A stretch of DNA of 53,849 nt, taken from assembly GCA_046347015.1 (NCBI GenBank), contig JAXMHA010000019.1, positions 1-53,849 of the forward strand, in the 5' to 3' direction. Origin of the DNA: Dokdonella_A sp046347015. GTDB taxonomy: Bacteria; Pseudomonadota; Gammaproteobacteria; Xanthomonadales; Rhodanobacteraceae. The notes under the pieces were generated by a model. It did no database searches. It was given only the letters and a program-made list of their open reading frames with translations, and was not told the origin of the DNA. Of the stretch, positions 8,584 through 16,540 are shown in pieces; position 1 is the stretch's first letter, and every line of letters starts with the position of its first letter. The translations under genes were made by a program, and so were the position numbers.

Positions 8584-8870
8584 GGATGCTCTGATCAAAC
8601 CCACGTAGGCGGCATGATGTCCGGAAGGTTCGCAGATTGGCGTGCGTGGCGCAGCCCAGACTGGTGGTCTGGGCAGGACGCGCGCGACGACATGAGGACC
8701 TTCCGGACATCACCTCGTCATTTGAAGTCAATCGGTTGAGGCCGGTCGGTCTGCCGTCATCTCCTCGGCCCGCCGTCTCGACAGACCGCCAGTCTGCCCT
8801 CGCCGCCGGTCCTGCGATCTGCCGGCAGACCGACCGGTGACGCCTGCGCGGGTTTGATCAGAGCATCCCT
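8582..8870. repeat. 289-bp structured palindromic element, copy 1
   Basis: Positions 8582-8602 and 8850-8870 are a perfect 21-bp inverted repeat (AGGGATGCTCTGATC... and its complement). Inside are two further perfect stems, each spanning exactly 96 nt: 8616-8629 with 8698-8711, enclosing an 8-bp hairpin (8654-8661 with 8667-8674), and 8742-8756 with 8823-8837, enclosing a 5-bp hairpin (8782-8786 with 8792-8796). The whole could fold as a three-way junction. It codes for nothing credible. A diverged copy in the opposite orientation lies at 21834-22010. It looks like a MITE or other non-autonomous mobile repeat; no target duplication is seen. Confidence 0.85.
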
Positions 8871-8901
8871 GGCCCGCTGCCCGGCTGAAGGTATCGCGGG
8901 A

Positions 8902-9555
8902 TCAGGCGCGCGCTGCGGCGCCGTCGTCGAGCAGACCGTGCAGGTGAGCGAGGTGCGCCAACGCGACGACGTTGTCGATCTCGAGCTTGTCGAACAGCCG
9001 GTATTTGTAGGTCGCCACCGTCTTGGCACTGAGCTTCAGGTGCCGCGCAATCGCCTGCGTATCCTCGCCACGCGCCAGCATGACGGCGACGTCGAGTTCC
9101 CGCGACGACAGCTTTTCGAACGGCGATTCGTTGGCGCGGCCGATCGATCCGAGCGCCAGCAGTTCGGCGACGTCCGGCGACAAGTAACGCCGGCCGTCCG
9201 CGACCTGCCGCACCGCGCGCACCAGTTCGTCCGCGTTGCAGCCCTTGGTCAGGTAACCGTTGGCGCCGGCTTCGAGCAGGCGGCGCGGAAACGGCGCTTC
9301 GCTGACGACCGAGAGGATGACGATGCGCGTCGGCAAGTTGGCTCGATGCACGCGGTCCGTGACTTCGATGCCCGTCAGCCCCGGCATGTGCACATCGACC
9401 AGCGCGACGTCGGGTTTGGCCTTGCGGATCAGCGCGAGTCCACTCTCGCCATCGGCGGCTTCGCCGATCACCTCGATGCCCGCCTGCGCGGCGAGGATCA
9501 TCCTGAACCCGGTGCGTACGAGTTCATGATCGTCGACGAGGACGACTCGGATCAT
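8902..9555 (-). CDS. Response regulator, NarL/GacA (UvrY) type
   Basis: A 217-residue two-domain regulator. The receiver domain has the acidic pocket Asp8-Asp9, phospho-acceptor Asp54 in ALVDVHMPG, and Lys104 in YLTKG. The LuxR-type helix-turn-helix is at about 148-205, with KLSSRELDVAVMLARGE and AIARHLKLSAKTVATYKYR. The sequence is closest to GacA/UvrY, the regulator paired with the BarA/GacS sensor that switches on small CsrA-sequestering RNAs. The typical downstream neighbour uvrC is absent; the palindromic element follows instead. No sensor kinase is in the window. Confidence 0.85.
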   Translation of the reverse strand: MIRVVLVDDHELVRTGFRMILAAQAGIEVIGEAADGESGLALIRKAKPDVALVDVHMPGLTGIEVTDRVHRANLPTRIVILSVVSEAPFPRRLLEAGANGYLTKGCNADELVRAVRQVADGRRYLSPDVAELLALGSIGRANESPFEKLSSRELDVAVMLARGEDTQAIARHLKLSAKTVATYKYRLFDKLEIDNVVALAHLAHLHGLLDDGAAARA

Positions 9556-9624
9556 GCCCCCACTCCCTGTGCCACCCCACCGGCCCGGAAGGTACCCCGT
9601 CGCCGCGGGACAAGCAACCCCGCT

Positions 9625-9645
9625 GCGCCGCGCTGTGCGCGGCGT
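9625..9645 (-). terminator. GC-rich hairpin downstream of the DUF4870-type gene
   Basis: An 8-bp perfect stem (9626-9633 with 9637-9644) with a TGT loop lies about 32 nt after the stop of the gene on the minus strand. It lacks a T tract, so it is a weak terminator candidate or only a transcript-stabilising hairpin. Confidence 0.25.
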
Positions 9646-9676
9646 CGCACTCGCAATCCCGAACAGCCTCGCAGGC

Positions 9677-10051
9677 TCAGTGGATCAGGCGCAGCGTGAA
9701 CGGATATCGATAACCGCCATCGCTGCTGGTCTTGACCGCGGCCAGGATGCAGAACACCAGATTGAACAGCCACACCAGCCAGATCAGCAATGCACCGATC
9801 AGGATCACCATCAGGAACATGCTGATGACGTACCCGATCAGCACCGTGATCTGGAAGTTCAACGCTTCCTTGGCTTCACCGGTCAGGTATCCCTTGCCCG
9901 CATTGTCCTTGTGCACGAGCCAGACGATCAGCGGGACCAGCACGCTGAACAGGATGCCCGACAAATGCGTCAGCATTGCGATGTTGCGATCTTCGGTATT
10001 GCCACTGGCAACCGGCGGGGTCGGAGTGGCGGATTCGGGTGGTACGCTCAT
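9677..10051 (-). CDS. DUF4870-type small membrane protein
   Basis: A 124-residue protein with a Pro/Thr-rich N terminus and the DUF4870 (Tic20-like) pattern: NIAMLTHLSGILFSVLVPLIVWL, then KEALNFQITV, then two more hydrophobic segments. Three membrane helices are likely. The family is widespread and its function is unknown. It is flanked by two regulator genes on the same strand, 121 nt and 75 nt away, and seems to be its own transcription unit. Confidence 0.75.
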   Translation of the reverse strand: MSVPPESATPTPPVASGNTEDRNIAMLTHLSGILFSVLVPLIVWLVHKDNAGKGYLTGEAKEALNFQITVLIGYVISMFLMVILIGALLIWLVWLFNLVFCILAAVKTSSDGGYRYPFTLRLIH

Positions 10052-10126
10052 GTCAGTGCTCCCGCGCAGCGGATGGCCACTTTCGGCGGTGGCGCACCGG
10101 CTGTCAAGCGACCGACTGGCGCACGA

Positions 10127-13081
10127 TCAGCCGGCCTTGGTGGCAGGCCCTGCGCCGTGGAGCCGCGCCAGCACCCAGCCGAAGCCCAGGCGACCCGCCT
10201 GCTCCTCGAGGCGCTGGCGGCGCGAGGCCGCGCCCGCGTCGTGCGCGGCCTCGGCCACGCGTACCGCCGCGAGCCGGCATTCGAGCGTCCACCCGACCCA
10301 GTGCCGCTGCTCGGCGTCCGCAGCCAAGGCGTCGAGATCGGCCAGGGCTTGCTGCACTTCACCGTGCGCGGCGCGCAACTCGGCCAGTGCGAGATCCACC
10401 GAGAAAACCTCCTGTCGGGAATTGATTCCGCGCCGCAACTCGCGTGCATGGGCTTCGGCGCTGTCCCGCGCCGCGGAATCGCCACGTGCCTGCGCACAGA
10501 GCGCGAGGAAGGCTTGCGCGTCGGCCATCCCGGTCCACGCCTCGGCTTGTCGGAACTTGTCCGACGCATGCGTCAACCGATCGGTGGCATCGCTCCACCG
10601 GCGATAGCCCATGTCGATCTGCGCCAACATCATGTCGATATTCGCGGCGTTGACCGTGTCATTGGCCGCGAGCACTGCCTCCAGCACTCCCCGCAAACCT
10701 GCCGTCGACGCCGCGACATCGCCGCGGTCGAGCGCGACTTCCGCGCAGTTGAATCCGACCGTGATCGCGAACTGTGGGTCGGACATCGTTGCGGCACGCG
10801 GTGATGCCTGCCGGCACAAGGCCTCGGCCTCGGCCAACTCGCCGCGCTGTCGCAACACATCCGCCAGTGCCGCCTGCGCCCAGACCGCGGCGTTGTCACC
10901 GCCGGATTTCCTTGCCAGCTCGATGGCCTTGCGATAGTCGTTCACGACGTCGTCGCTGGCCGCTTCATCCGAAGCCGCCGTGGCCAGCGCCTGCAGACCC
11001 CAGCCCTGCATGTTGACGTTGCCGGTCTTCTGGCCGAGCTCGAGCACCTTGCGCGCAGCGGTCGCGGCGCCATCCCGGTCACCGGCGGCCCACAGCATCC
11101 GGCTGAGCGAGGTGTACGTCGACGCCATGCCGCCGAGATCCCCGATGCGCTGGAAGATTTCCATGGCGGTCTGGAACTCGGCCCGTGCCTCGTCGCCGCG
11201 GTTGGCGTCCGCGAGCATCACCCCAAGCGTGTGGTGCGCGACAGCCTCGCCATGCGGGTTGCCAACCCGCCGCCAGGTCGCGATGGCCTGTCGCAACAGG
11301 TGCCCGGTCTCACTGCCGGCCTCGCCCAGCCGGTCGAGGGAATCGGCGAGCGCGGCTTGCGCGTGGGCAATCTGTCCGTTCTCGTCGCGGGCTTCGGCCA
11401 ACGCCAATGCCTTGCGTGCATGGTCGGCCGCCCCTTGCGTGTCGCTACCCGCGGTGGCGATGTCCGATGCGGCGAGCTCGGTGCGCGGGTCGTCCGCGGC
11501 GCCGGGCAGGCCACGCAATGCGACCAAAGCCGCATTGGCGCCGTCGAGCTGGTTCGCCGCGATCTGCGCGGCGATCAGTTGCAGCCGGTAATCCGGATTT
11601 TGTGGGCGCAGCGTGACGAGCGATTGCCAGACGTCGACGGCGTGTGCGCGCTCATGTTTCGCGTCGGCCAACTGCGCTGCGATGACCAGTTGCTGTTCTC
11701 TTGGCAGCCCGGCCGAATGGGCCGCCGCCTGTTCCGCCGCCGCAATGGCCTTTTCGCCGTAACCCAGCGCCGACCAGGCCTGGGCGAGATACGCGTAACC
11801 CGGCGCGTAGCCAGGTGCCTGGGCAACCGCTTCGAGCAATTCGTCCCGCGCCTTCGCCGGATCGCTGTGGCGCAAGGCGTCGAGCGCGACACCGAGGTGG
11901 CGCGCGACCTCGGAATTCGGCGGCTGGGCTTCCGCCACCGCGCGCAGGGCCGCCGGACCGGGTTCGGCAATGTCGAGGCGTGCACGCAGGTCCGCGCCGG
12001 CCTGCGCCACCATCCGGGGCAGCTCGCCGACTGATGCGATGCGTGCGAACGCCGCCGCCATTTCGCCGGTGCGCGCATCCTGCAACGCAAGATCGAGTCG
12101 TACGCTGGCCAAGTCTCCCTCGCCGGAGACGAGATAGCTGCCGCCCAGCACGTAATCGGTACCCAGCCGCCGGCGCAGCAGGGCAATACTTTGCACGGCG
12201 TAGCCACCCGGCGGCGAGGCCGGCAGGTCGCGCGTCGCCGGACCGACCAACTCGCTCGGGAGGACGTGCAGCCGTCCGCCAACCGCAATCTCGGTCGAAA
12301 ACATCTCGTCGAGTGCCGGGCCGACCCACGCATCACGCGCATTGCCGCCGAGGTTGTTGAAACCGACCACGGCGACCGCGGTGCCGGGCGTCCCCGAAGG
12401 CGCCACAACCGGCTTCGGCCTCGTCACGAACCAGACCGTCGCGAGCCCAACCACCATCAGCGCCGCCGCCAGCAGCGGCAGGATCCGGCGCCAGGGCCTA
12501 CGTGCCGGCACTGGCGCGGCAGTGGCTATCTCCGGGTGCGGATCGGGAAGGGCATCGATCGCGGCCGTGCCCGGCACGGGAAAGGAAACCGGCGGCAAGG
12601 ATGAAAACGTGATCGATGCCGTGGCCGCCTGCCCGAGCCTGGCATGCGCCGCGTCGAGCGTCGATGGTTCGACCGCGGCAACGGGTTCCGCGTTCGCGGA
12701 CGCCGGCGTCGGTTCGCGGAGTTCCGACGATGGAGCCTGTTCCGGGTGGTCAGCGGGCGCCACCGGTTCGACGGCGCCTGCAAACCGGTAGCCAAGCTTG
12801 GGCACGGTCTCGATCCAGCGCCCTTCGTCGTCACCAAGCGCCTTGCGGATCAGCCAGATGTGCTTGGTCAGGTTCGATTCGTCGACGAAGCCGCGCGGCC
12901 ACAGCGCGTGCATCAACTCGTCCTTGCTGACGGCGTGCCCGGCGCGGGCAACCAGCAGGACCAGCGTTTCGAAGACCTTCGGCGTCAGGGTCACCGGCTC
13001 GCCGTTCGCGCGCAGCCGTCGCTCGCCCGGATCGAGTTCGTAGTTGCCGAATCGGTAGACGCGGTTTTCCGGCGTCGACAT
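10127..13081 (-). CDS. Membrane-bound winged-helix regulator with TPR sensor domain (CadC-like)
   Basis: A 984-residue protein read from the ATG at 13081 (MSTPENRVYRFGNYELD). The N-terminal OmpR/PhoB-type winged helix (about 7-105) includes LTPKVFETLVLLV, NLTKHIWLIRKALGD and IETVPKLGYRF. An acidic linker and one membrane helix (about 195-219) follow. A periplasmic part begins with a TolB/FlgO-like segment (TAVAVVGFNNLGG) and then many TPR-like helices to the end. No receiver domain is present. Such one-component regulators sense outside signals and act directly on DNA. A 33-bp triple direct repeat lies 16-48 nt upstream of its start, so it may control itself and the divergent secreted-protein gene. 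Confidence 0.82.
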   Translation of the reverse strand: MSTPENRVYRFGNYELDPGERRLRANGEPVTLTPKVFETLVLLVARAGHAVSKDELMHALWPRGFVDESNLTKHIWLIRKALGDDEGRWIETVPKLGYRFAGAVEPVAPADHPEQAPSSELREPTPASANAEPVAAVEPSTLDAAHARLGQAATASITFSSLPPVSFPVPGTAAIDALPDPHPEIATAAPVPARRPWRRILPLLAAALMVVGLATVWFVTRPKPVVAPSGTPGTAVAVVGFNNLGGNARDAWVGPALDEMFSTEIAVGGRLHVLPSELVGPATRDLPASPPGGYAVQSIALLRRRLGTDYVLGGSYLVSGEGDLASVRLDLALQDARTGEMAAAFARIASVGELPRMVAQAGADLRARLDIAEPGPAALRAVAEAQPPNSEVARHLGVALDALRHSDPAKARDELLEAVAQAPGYAPGYAYLAQAWSALGYGEKAIAAAEQAAAHSAGLPREQQLVIAAQLADAKHERAHAVDVWQSLVTLRPQNPDYRLQLIAAQIAANQLDGANAALVALRGLPGAADDPRTELAASDIATAGSDTQGAADHARKALALAEARDENGQIAHAQAALADSLDRLGEAGSETGHLLRQAIATWRRVGNPHGEAVAHHTLGVMLADANRGDEARAEFQTAMEIFQRIGDLGGMASTYTSLSRMLWAAGDRDGAATAARKVLELGQKTGNVNMQGWGLQALATAASDEAASDDVVNDYRKAIELARKSGGDNAAVWAQAALADVLRQRGELAEAEALCRQASPRAATMSDPQFAITVGFNCAEVALDRGDVAASTAGLRGVLEAVLAANDTVNAANIDMMLAQIDMGYRRWSDATDRLTHASDKFRQAEAWTGMADAQAFLALCAQARGDSAARDSAEAHARELRRGINSRQEVFSVDLALAELRAAHGEVQQALADLDALAADAEQRHWVGWTLECRLAAVRVAEAAHDAGAASRRQRLEEQAGRLGFGWVLARLHGAGPATKAG

Positions 13082-13096
13082 GGGCTTCCCGGCCGC

Positions 13097-13129
13097 GGCA
13101 GGAAATCTGCCAGAAAAATACCAGAGAAA
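13097..13129 (+). promoter_or_regulatory. Triple 11-bp direct repeat, copy A (candidate operator)
   Basis: Three adjacent 11-mers, GGCAGGAAATC, TGCCAGAAAAA and TACCAGAGAAA, occupy 13097-13107, 13108-13118 and 13119-13129. Near-identical blocks occur at 20834-20866 and 32013-32045. An 11-bp spacing is the one used by PhoB/OmpR-type winged helices binding in tandem. This copy lies between the winged-helix regulator gene and a divergent exported-protein gene starting at 13298. Confidence 0.6.
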
Positions 13130-13297
13130 CGACCACGACGCGGGTGCCGGCGTCACGCCATCGTCGCCGTCGACTGGCTGGCCGCACCAGCCCGATCTCC
13201 CCAGTGGATGCGGATAGGGAAACACCGCGGCCGGCCAGTCGGCCCGGGCTCGGGCCGCCTTTTCAATCGGCGCAAACGGAACGAATGGAGGACATCC

Positions 13298-13588
13298 ATG
13301 CACCACATCCGGTTGACGGGCTTCACGGCCCTCCTCGCCCTGCTTGCCGTGGTTCCTGCGGAGGCTTCGGCGCAAACCGCCGGTGGTCCATACGTGATCG
13401 CGCCAGTCGCGATCGTCGGGGGCGGCGGCACGCTCGGCGGTGGCAGCTTCGTGCTCAGCGGCACGCTCGGGCAACCCGCGACCACCCTGCTCACGGCGGG
13501 AACCTATCGGCTCCAGGACGGCTTCTGGGCGCCGGCGTCGGCCCCGGAAACCGACGACACGATCTTCATCAACGGCTTCGACCCATGA
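13298..13588 (+). CDS. Small exported GG-repeat protein with C-terminal tail
   Basis: A 96-residue protein. The ATG at 13298 is chosen for GGAGG at 13287-13291 and for the signal peptide that then begins (MHHIRLTGFTALLALLAVV, cleavage after ASA). The mature part has the common bacterial pattern GGGTLGGGSFVLSGTLGQP followed by GTYRLQDGFW, seen at the ends of many surface proteins. It closes with TDDTIFINGFDP. The stop codon overlaps an in-frame-shifted ATG, and the next gene starts 14 nt later, so the two should be co-transcribed. The function is unknown; the protein looks like a free-standing C-terminal attachment module. Confidence 0.7.
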   Translation: MHHIRLTGFTALLALLAVVPAEASAQTAGGPYVIAPVAIVGGGGTLGGGSFVLSGTLGQPATTLLTAGTYRLQDGFWAPASAPETDDTIFINGFDP

Positions 13589-13602
13589 AGGAGGGATTCG
13601 CC

Positions 13603-15168
13603 ATGCGCAAACTCATTACCCTCGCCTTGGCTTGTGCGCTCGGTGTCACCGCAGCGTACGCCGACCCGCTCGGCTCGGCATTCACGTACCAGGGCCAACT
13701 CAACGACGGCGGCGCACCCGCCAACGGCAGCTACGATCTCAAGTTCGACCTGTACACGACGGCGAGCGGCGGGACCTCGATCGACTCGATCGAACTCGAC
13801 GCGCAGGCCGTCAGCGGTGGACTCGTCAACGCGTCGCTCGATTTCACCGACCTGCCGTTCAACGGTCAGGCGTTGTGGGTCGAGGTCAGCGTTCGCCCGG
13901 CCGGCGATGGAAGCTTCACGACGTTGTCGCCACGCCAAGTGATCAACGCGACGCCGTATGCGTTGTATGCGCTCAACGCGCCGGGCAGCGGCGGTGGGCT
14001 GACGTTGCCGTTTGCGGGCTCGGCGGCCAGTTCCGGTTCCGTCTTCAGCGTTACCAATACCGGTTCGGGCGGCGGCATCGTCGCCAACAGCGCTGGTAGC
14101 GGTATCGGCAATGCAGCGCTCAACGTGAACAGCTCGGGCGGCATCGGCGCCATCATCACCAACACCTCGACCGACACGGCGCTGCTGCTCGGCAACAACA
14201 TCAGCGGCGGCACCGGCTATCTCCTCAAGGCGTTTGTCCCGGCGGGCGAGTTCCACATCGACGGCCAGGGAAACATCAGCTCTCCATCCAGCGCTTCGTT
14301 CAACAATGGCATGACGGCTGCAAGCATTGCTGGGGACGGCGTGCACGGCACCAGCACAACCCTCTCGGGTGTGTTCGGTGGAAGCTCGTCAGGCGCAGGT
14401 GTGTGGGGGGAAAGCGCGGGCTCTGACGGCTTGCATGGTCACACAAGCAACCTCGGTGGCAATGGAAGCGCCAGTGGCGTAGCGGGTTTTGGAGACAATT
14501 CGAACAATGGCGTCTTTGGCTTGAGCGAGACCGGAAACGGCGGCTTCTTCATCAGTGGAACTGGCGGCAACCTTGGCGGAGCCGGTGTCTACACCCAGCT
14601 TTTCAACGACTGCAACAGCCAGGCATCGATCTGCCCATACGCCGCGTTGATTGCCAACAACACGGGGGGTGGAAACATCATTCTCGGCCAGAACGACGCT
14701 TTTACCGTCTTCCGCGTGGACGGGAACGGCAACGTGTTCGCCGGCACCTATCAGGCCGGTGGCGCCGACGTCGCCGAGTTTGTGCCGTCCACGCAGTCCC
14801 TCGAGCCAGGTGATGTCGTCGCGATCGACAGCGACAGCGGCGGCGCCTTCCGGCTGGCGACGATGGCGAACAGCACGGCCGTCGCCGGCGTCATCTCGAC
14901 GCAGCCGGGCCTGACGATGAACACATCCGAGCAGGACGACAAGGCGGCACGCGGCGAGCCGCGCCTCGCGCTCACCGGTCGCGTTCCCGTCAAGGTCACG
15001 GACCAGAACGGCGCAATCCGCCCCGGTGACCTGCTGGTGTCGTCGTCGGTTCCCGGTCGTGCAATGCGCGCGCCGACCAATCCCCGCCCCGGCACCGTGA
15101 TCGGCAAGGCGATGCAGCCGCTCGTTCACGGCAATGGCGAGATCGAGATGCTGGTGATGTTGCGTTGA
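13603..15168 (+). CDS. Exported modular surface protein with tail-fibre-like C-terminal domain
   Basis: A 521-residue protein with a strong AGGAGGG site and a signal peptide (MRKLITLALACALGVTAAYA). Residues 21-120 form a module (AFTYQGQLNDGGAPANGSYD) shared almost unchanged with the next gene. Then comes a Gly/Ser-rich beta region (NSSGGIGAIITN, GTGYLLKAFVPAGEFHIDG), short GVFG/GVWG repeats, and a C-terminal domain (ADVAEFVPS ... LEPGDVVAID ... LTGRVPVKV ... GDLLVSSSVPGRAM). That domain resembles those found beside S74 endosialidase-chaperone domains. It is probably a cell-surface fibre. It lacks the NGFD-type tail of its neighbours. Confidence 0.75.
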   Translation: MRKLITLALACALGVTAAYADPLGSAFTYQGQLNDGGAPANGSYDLKFDLYTTASGGTSIDSIELDAQAVSGGLVNASLDFTDLPFNGQALWVEVSVRPAGDGSFTTLSPRQVINATPYALYALNAPGSGGGLTLPFAGSAASSGSVFSVTNTGSGGGIVANSAGSGIGNAALNVNSSGGIGAIITNTSTDTALLLGNNISGGTGYLLKAFVPAGEFHIDGQGNISSPSSASFNNGMTAASIAGDGVHGTSTTLSGVFGGSSSGAGVWGESAGSDGLHGHTSNLGGNGSASGVAGFGDNSNNGVFGLSETGNGGFFISGTGGNLGGAGVYTQLFNDCNSQASICPYAALIANNTGGGNIILGQNDAFTVFRVDGNGNVFAGTYQAGGADVAEFVPSTQSLEPGDVVAIDSDSGGAFRLATMANSTAVAGVISTQPGLTMNTSEQDDKAARGEPRLALTGRVPVKVTDQNGAIRPGDLLVSSSVPGRAMRAPTNPRPGTVIGKAMQPLVHGNGEIEMLVMLR

Positions 15169-15254
15169 ACCGCGGCGGCCTGCTGCGTGTGATGCCGGCG
15201 CCATCCGCATCGCACGCAGCAGCGCCATCGATACCGATGCGGAGGACCAAGATC

Positions 15255-16499
15255 ATGCGCGTCCTTTCCAGACTGCTCGCTTGCGCCCTGCTTGCGACCA
15301 TCAGCGCGACGCAGGCCGATCCACTCGGCACGGCCTTCACTTACCAGGGCCAGCTCAACGACGGCGGCGCGCCCGCCAACGGCAGCTACGACCTGAAGTT
15401 CGACCTGTACACCAGTGCGAGCGGCGGCACCGCGATTGATTCGATCGAACTCGACGCACAGAACGTCGGTGCCGGCCTCGTCAACGCCTCGCTCGACTTC
15501 ACCGACGCGCCGTACGACGGCCAGGCGCTGTGGATCGAGGTCAGCGTGCGATCAGCAGGCGGTGGCGCCTTCACGACCTTGTCGCCGCGCCAACCACTCA
15601 ACGCGACACCGTATGCGTTGTATGCACTGAGCGGCAACCCGGGGCCGGAAGGACCGCCCGGCCCGAAGGCCCGCACGGGTCCTGGACAAGGACCACAAGG
15701 ACCACAAGGACCGCAAGGCGACTCCGGCCCCGCAGGTCCGCAAGGACCCGCGGGGCCCACGGGTCCCACGGGCCCGATTGGACCGGCAGGGCCGACCGGC
15801 GCGCAGGGGCCACAAGGAGATCCTGGTCCACAGGGTCCGCCGGGCGTGGTCACGCTGCCGTTCAGCGGGTCGACCGCGAGTTCGAGCGCGGCATTCAGCG
15901 TGGCCAATACCGGTGCGGGCGGCGGCGTCGTCGTGAATAGCGCTGGCGGCGGCCTCGCCAATGCCGGGCTCAACGTGAACAGCTCGGGCGGTATCGGCGC
16001 CATCATCACCAACAACTCGACCGACACCGCCCTGCTGCTCGGCAACAACATCACCGGCGGCACCGGGTATCTGCTCAAGGCGTTTGTTCCCGCCGGTGAG
16101 TTTCACATCGACGGCAACGCCAACATCGTGTCGCCCGGTTCCGCCGTGCAGGCACGCAACCAGAACGGTTGGCTCAAGGCCAGCGTACTTGTCGACTCCA
16201 GCACGATGCAGGTTCTGCGTTGCTTCAATTCTCGGCTTTCCGGGCCTTCTGCAACGACGCCACCGTGCGGCATCACGTTCTTCAACAGTGACGTAAACGA
16301 AACTGTTGTGGACTTCCACTTTCAGGTCAACGACCGCTTCGAAATGGTCGCGTCAGCCGATCCGAACATCGTCACGAGCACATGCGACGCCAGCAACTGG
16401 CGTTGCCCAACAATCACCAGCACGCAGGTGCAGGTGATTACGACCTTGCAGAATAGCGGTGGGCCGAGCCTGGGGCGCTTCATGGTCACGGTCTTCTAG
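15255..16499 (+). CDS. Exported collagen-like protein
   Basis: A 414-residue protein starting at the ATG at 15255 (GGAGG at 15241-15245; signal peptide MRVLSRLLACALLATISA). The N-terminal module repeats that of the preceding gene. About 66 residues of Gly-X-Y follow (GPQGPQGPQGDSGPAGPQG and more), with one break in phase at KARTGPG. The shared beta region comes next, and the C terminus is unrelated, with cysteine pairs. The Gly-X-Y stretch is long enough for a short collagen triple helix, so a trimeric surface fibre is likely. The pair arose by duplication, and the collagen segment sits exactly at a module border. Confidence 0.78.
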   Translation: MRVLSRLLACALLATISATQADPLGTAFTYQGQLNDGGAPANGSYDLKFDLYTSASGGTAIDSIELDAQNVGAGLVNASLDFTDAPYDGQALWIEVSVRSAGGGAFTTLSPRQPLNATPYALYALSGNPGPEGPPGPKARTGPGQGPQGPQGPQGDSGPAGPQGPAGPTGPTGPIGPAGPTGAQGPQGDPGPQGPPGVVTLPFSGSTASSSAAFSVANTGAGGGVVVNSAGGGLANAGLNVNSSGGIGAIITNNSTDTALLLGNNITGGTGYLLKAFVPAGEFHIDGNANIVSPGSAVQARNQNGWLKASVLVDSSTMQVLRCFNSRLSGPSATTPPCGITFFNSDVNETVVDFHFQVNDRFEMVASADPNIVTSTCDASNWRCPTITSTQVQVITTLQNSGGPSLGRFMVTVF

Positions 16500-16540
16500 T
16501 GCATCCGAGCTGGCATGCGCATGCCGGACTGAGGTGAACA

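Noticed and set aside
8571..8881. Target-site duplication around the palindromic element
   Set aside because: The flanks (AACGCCT and GGCCCGC) do not repeat.
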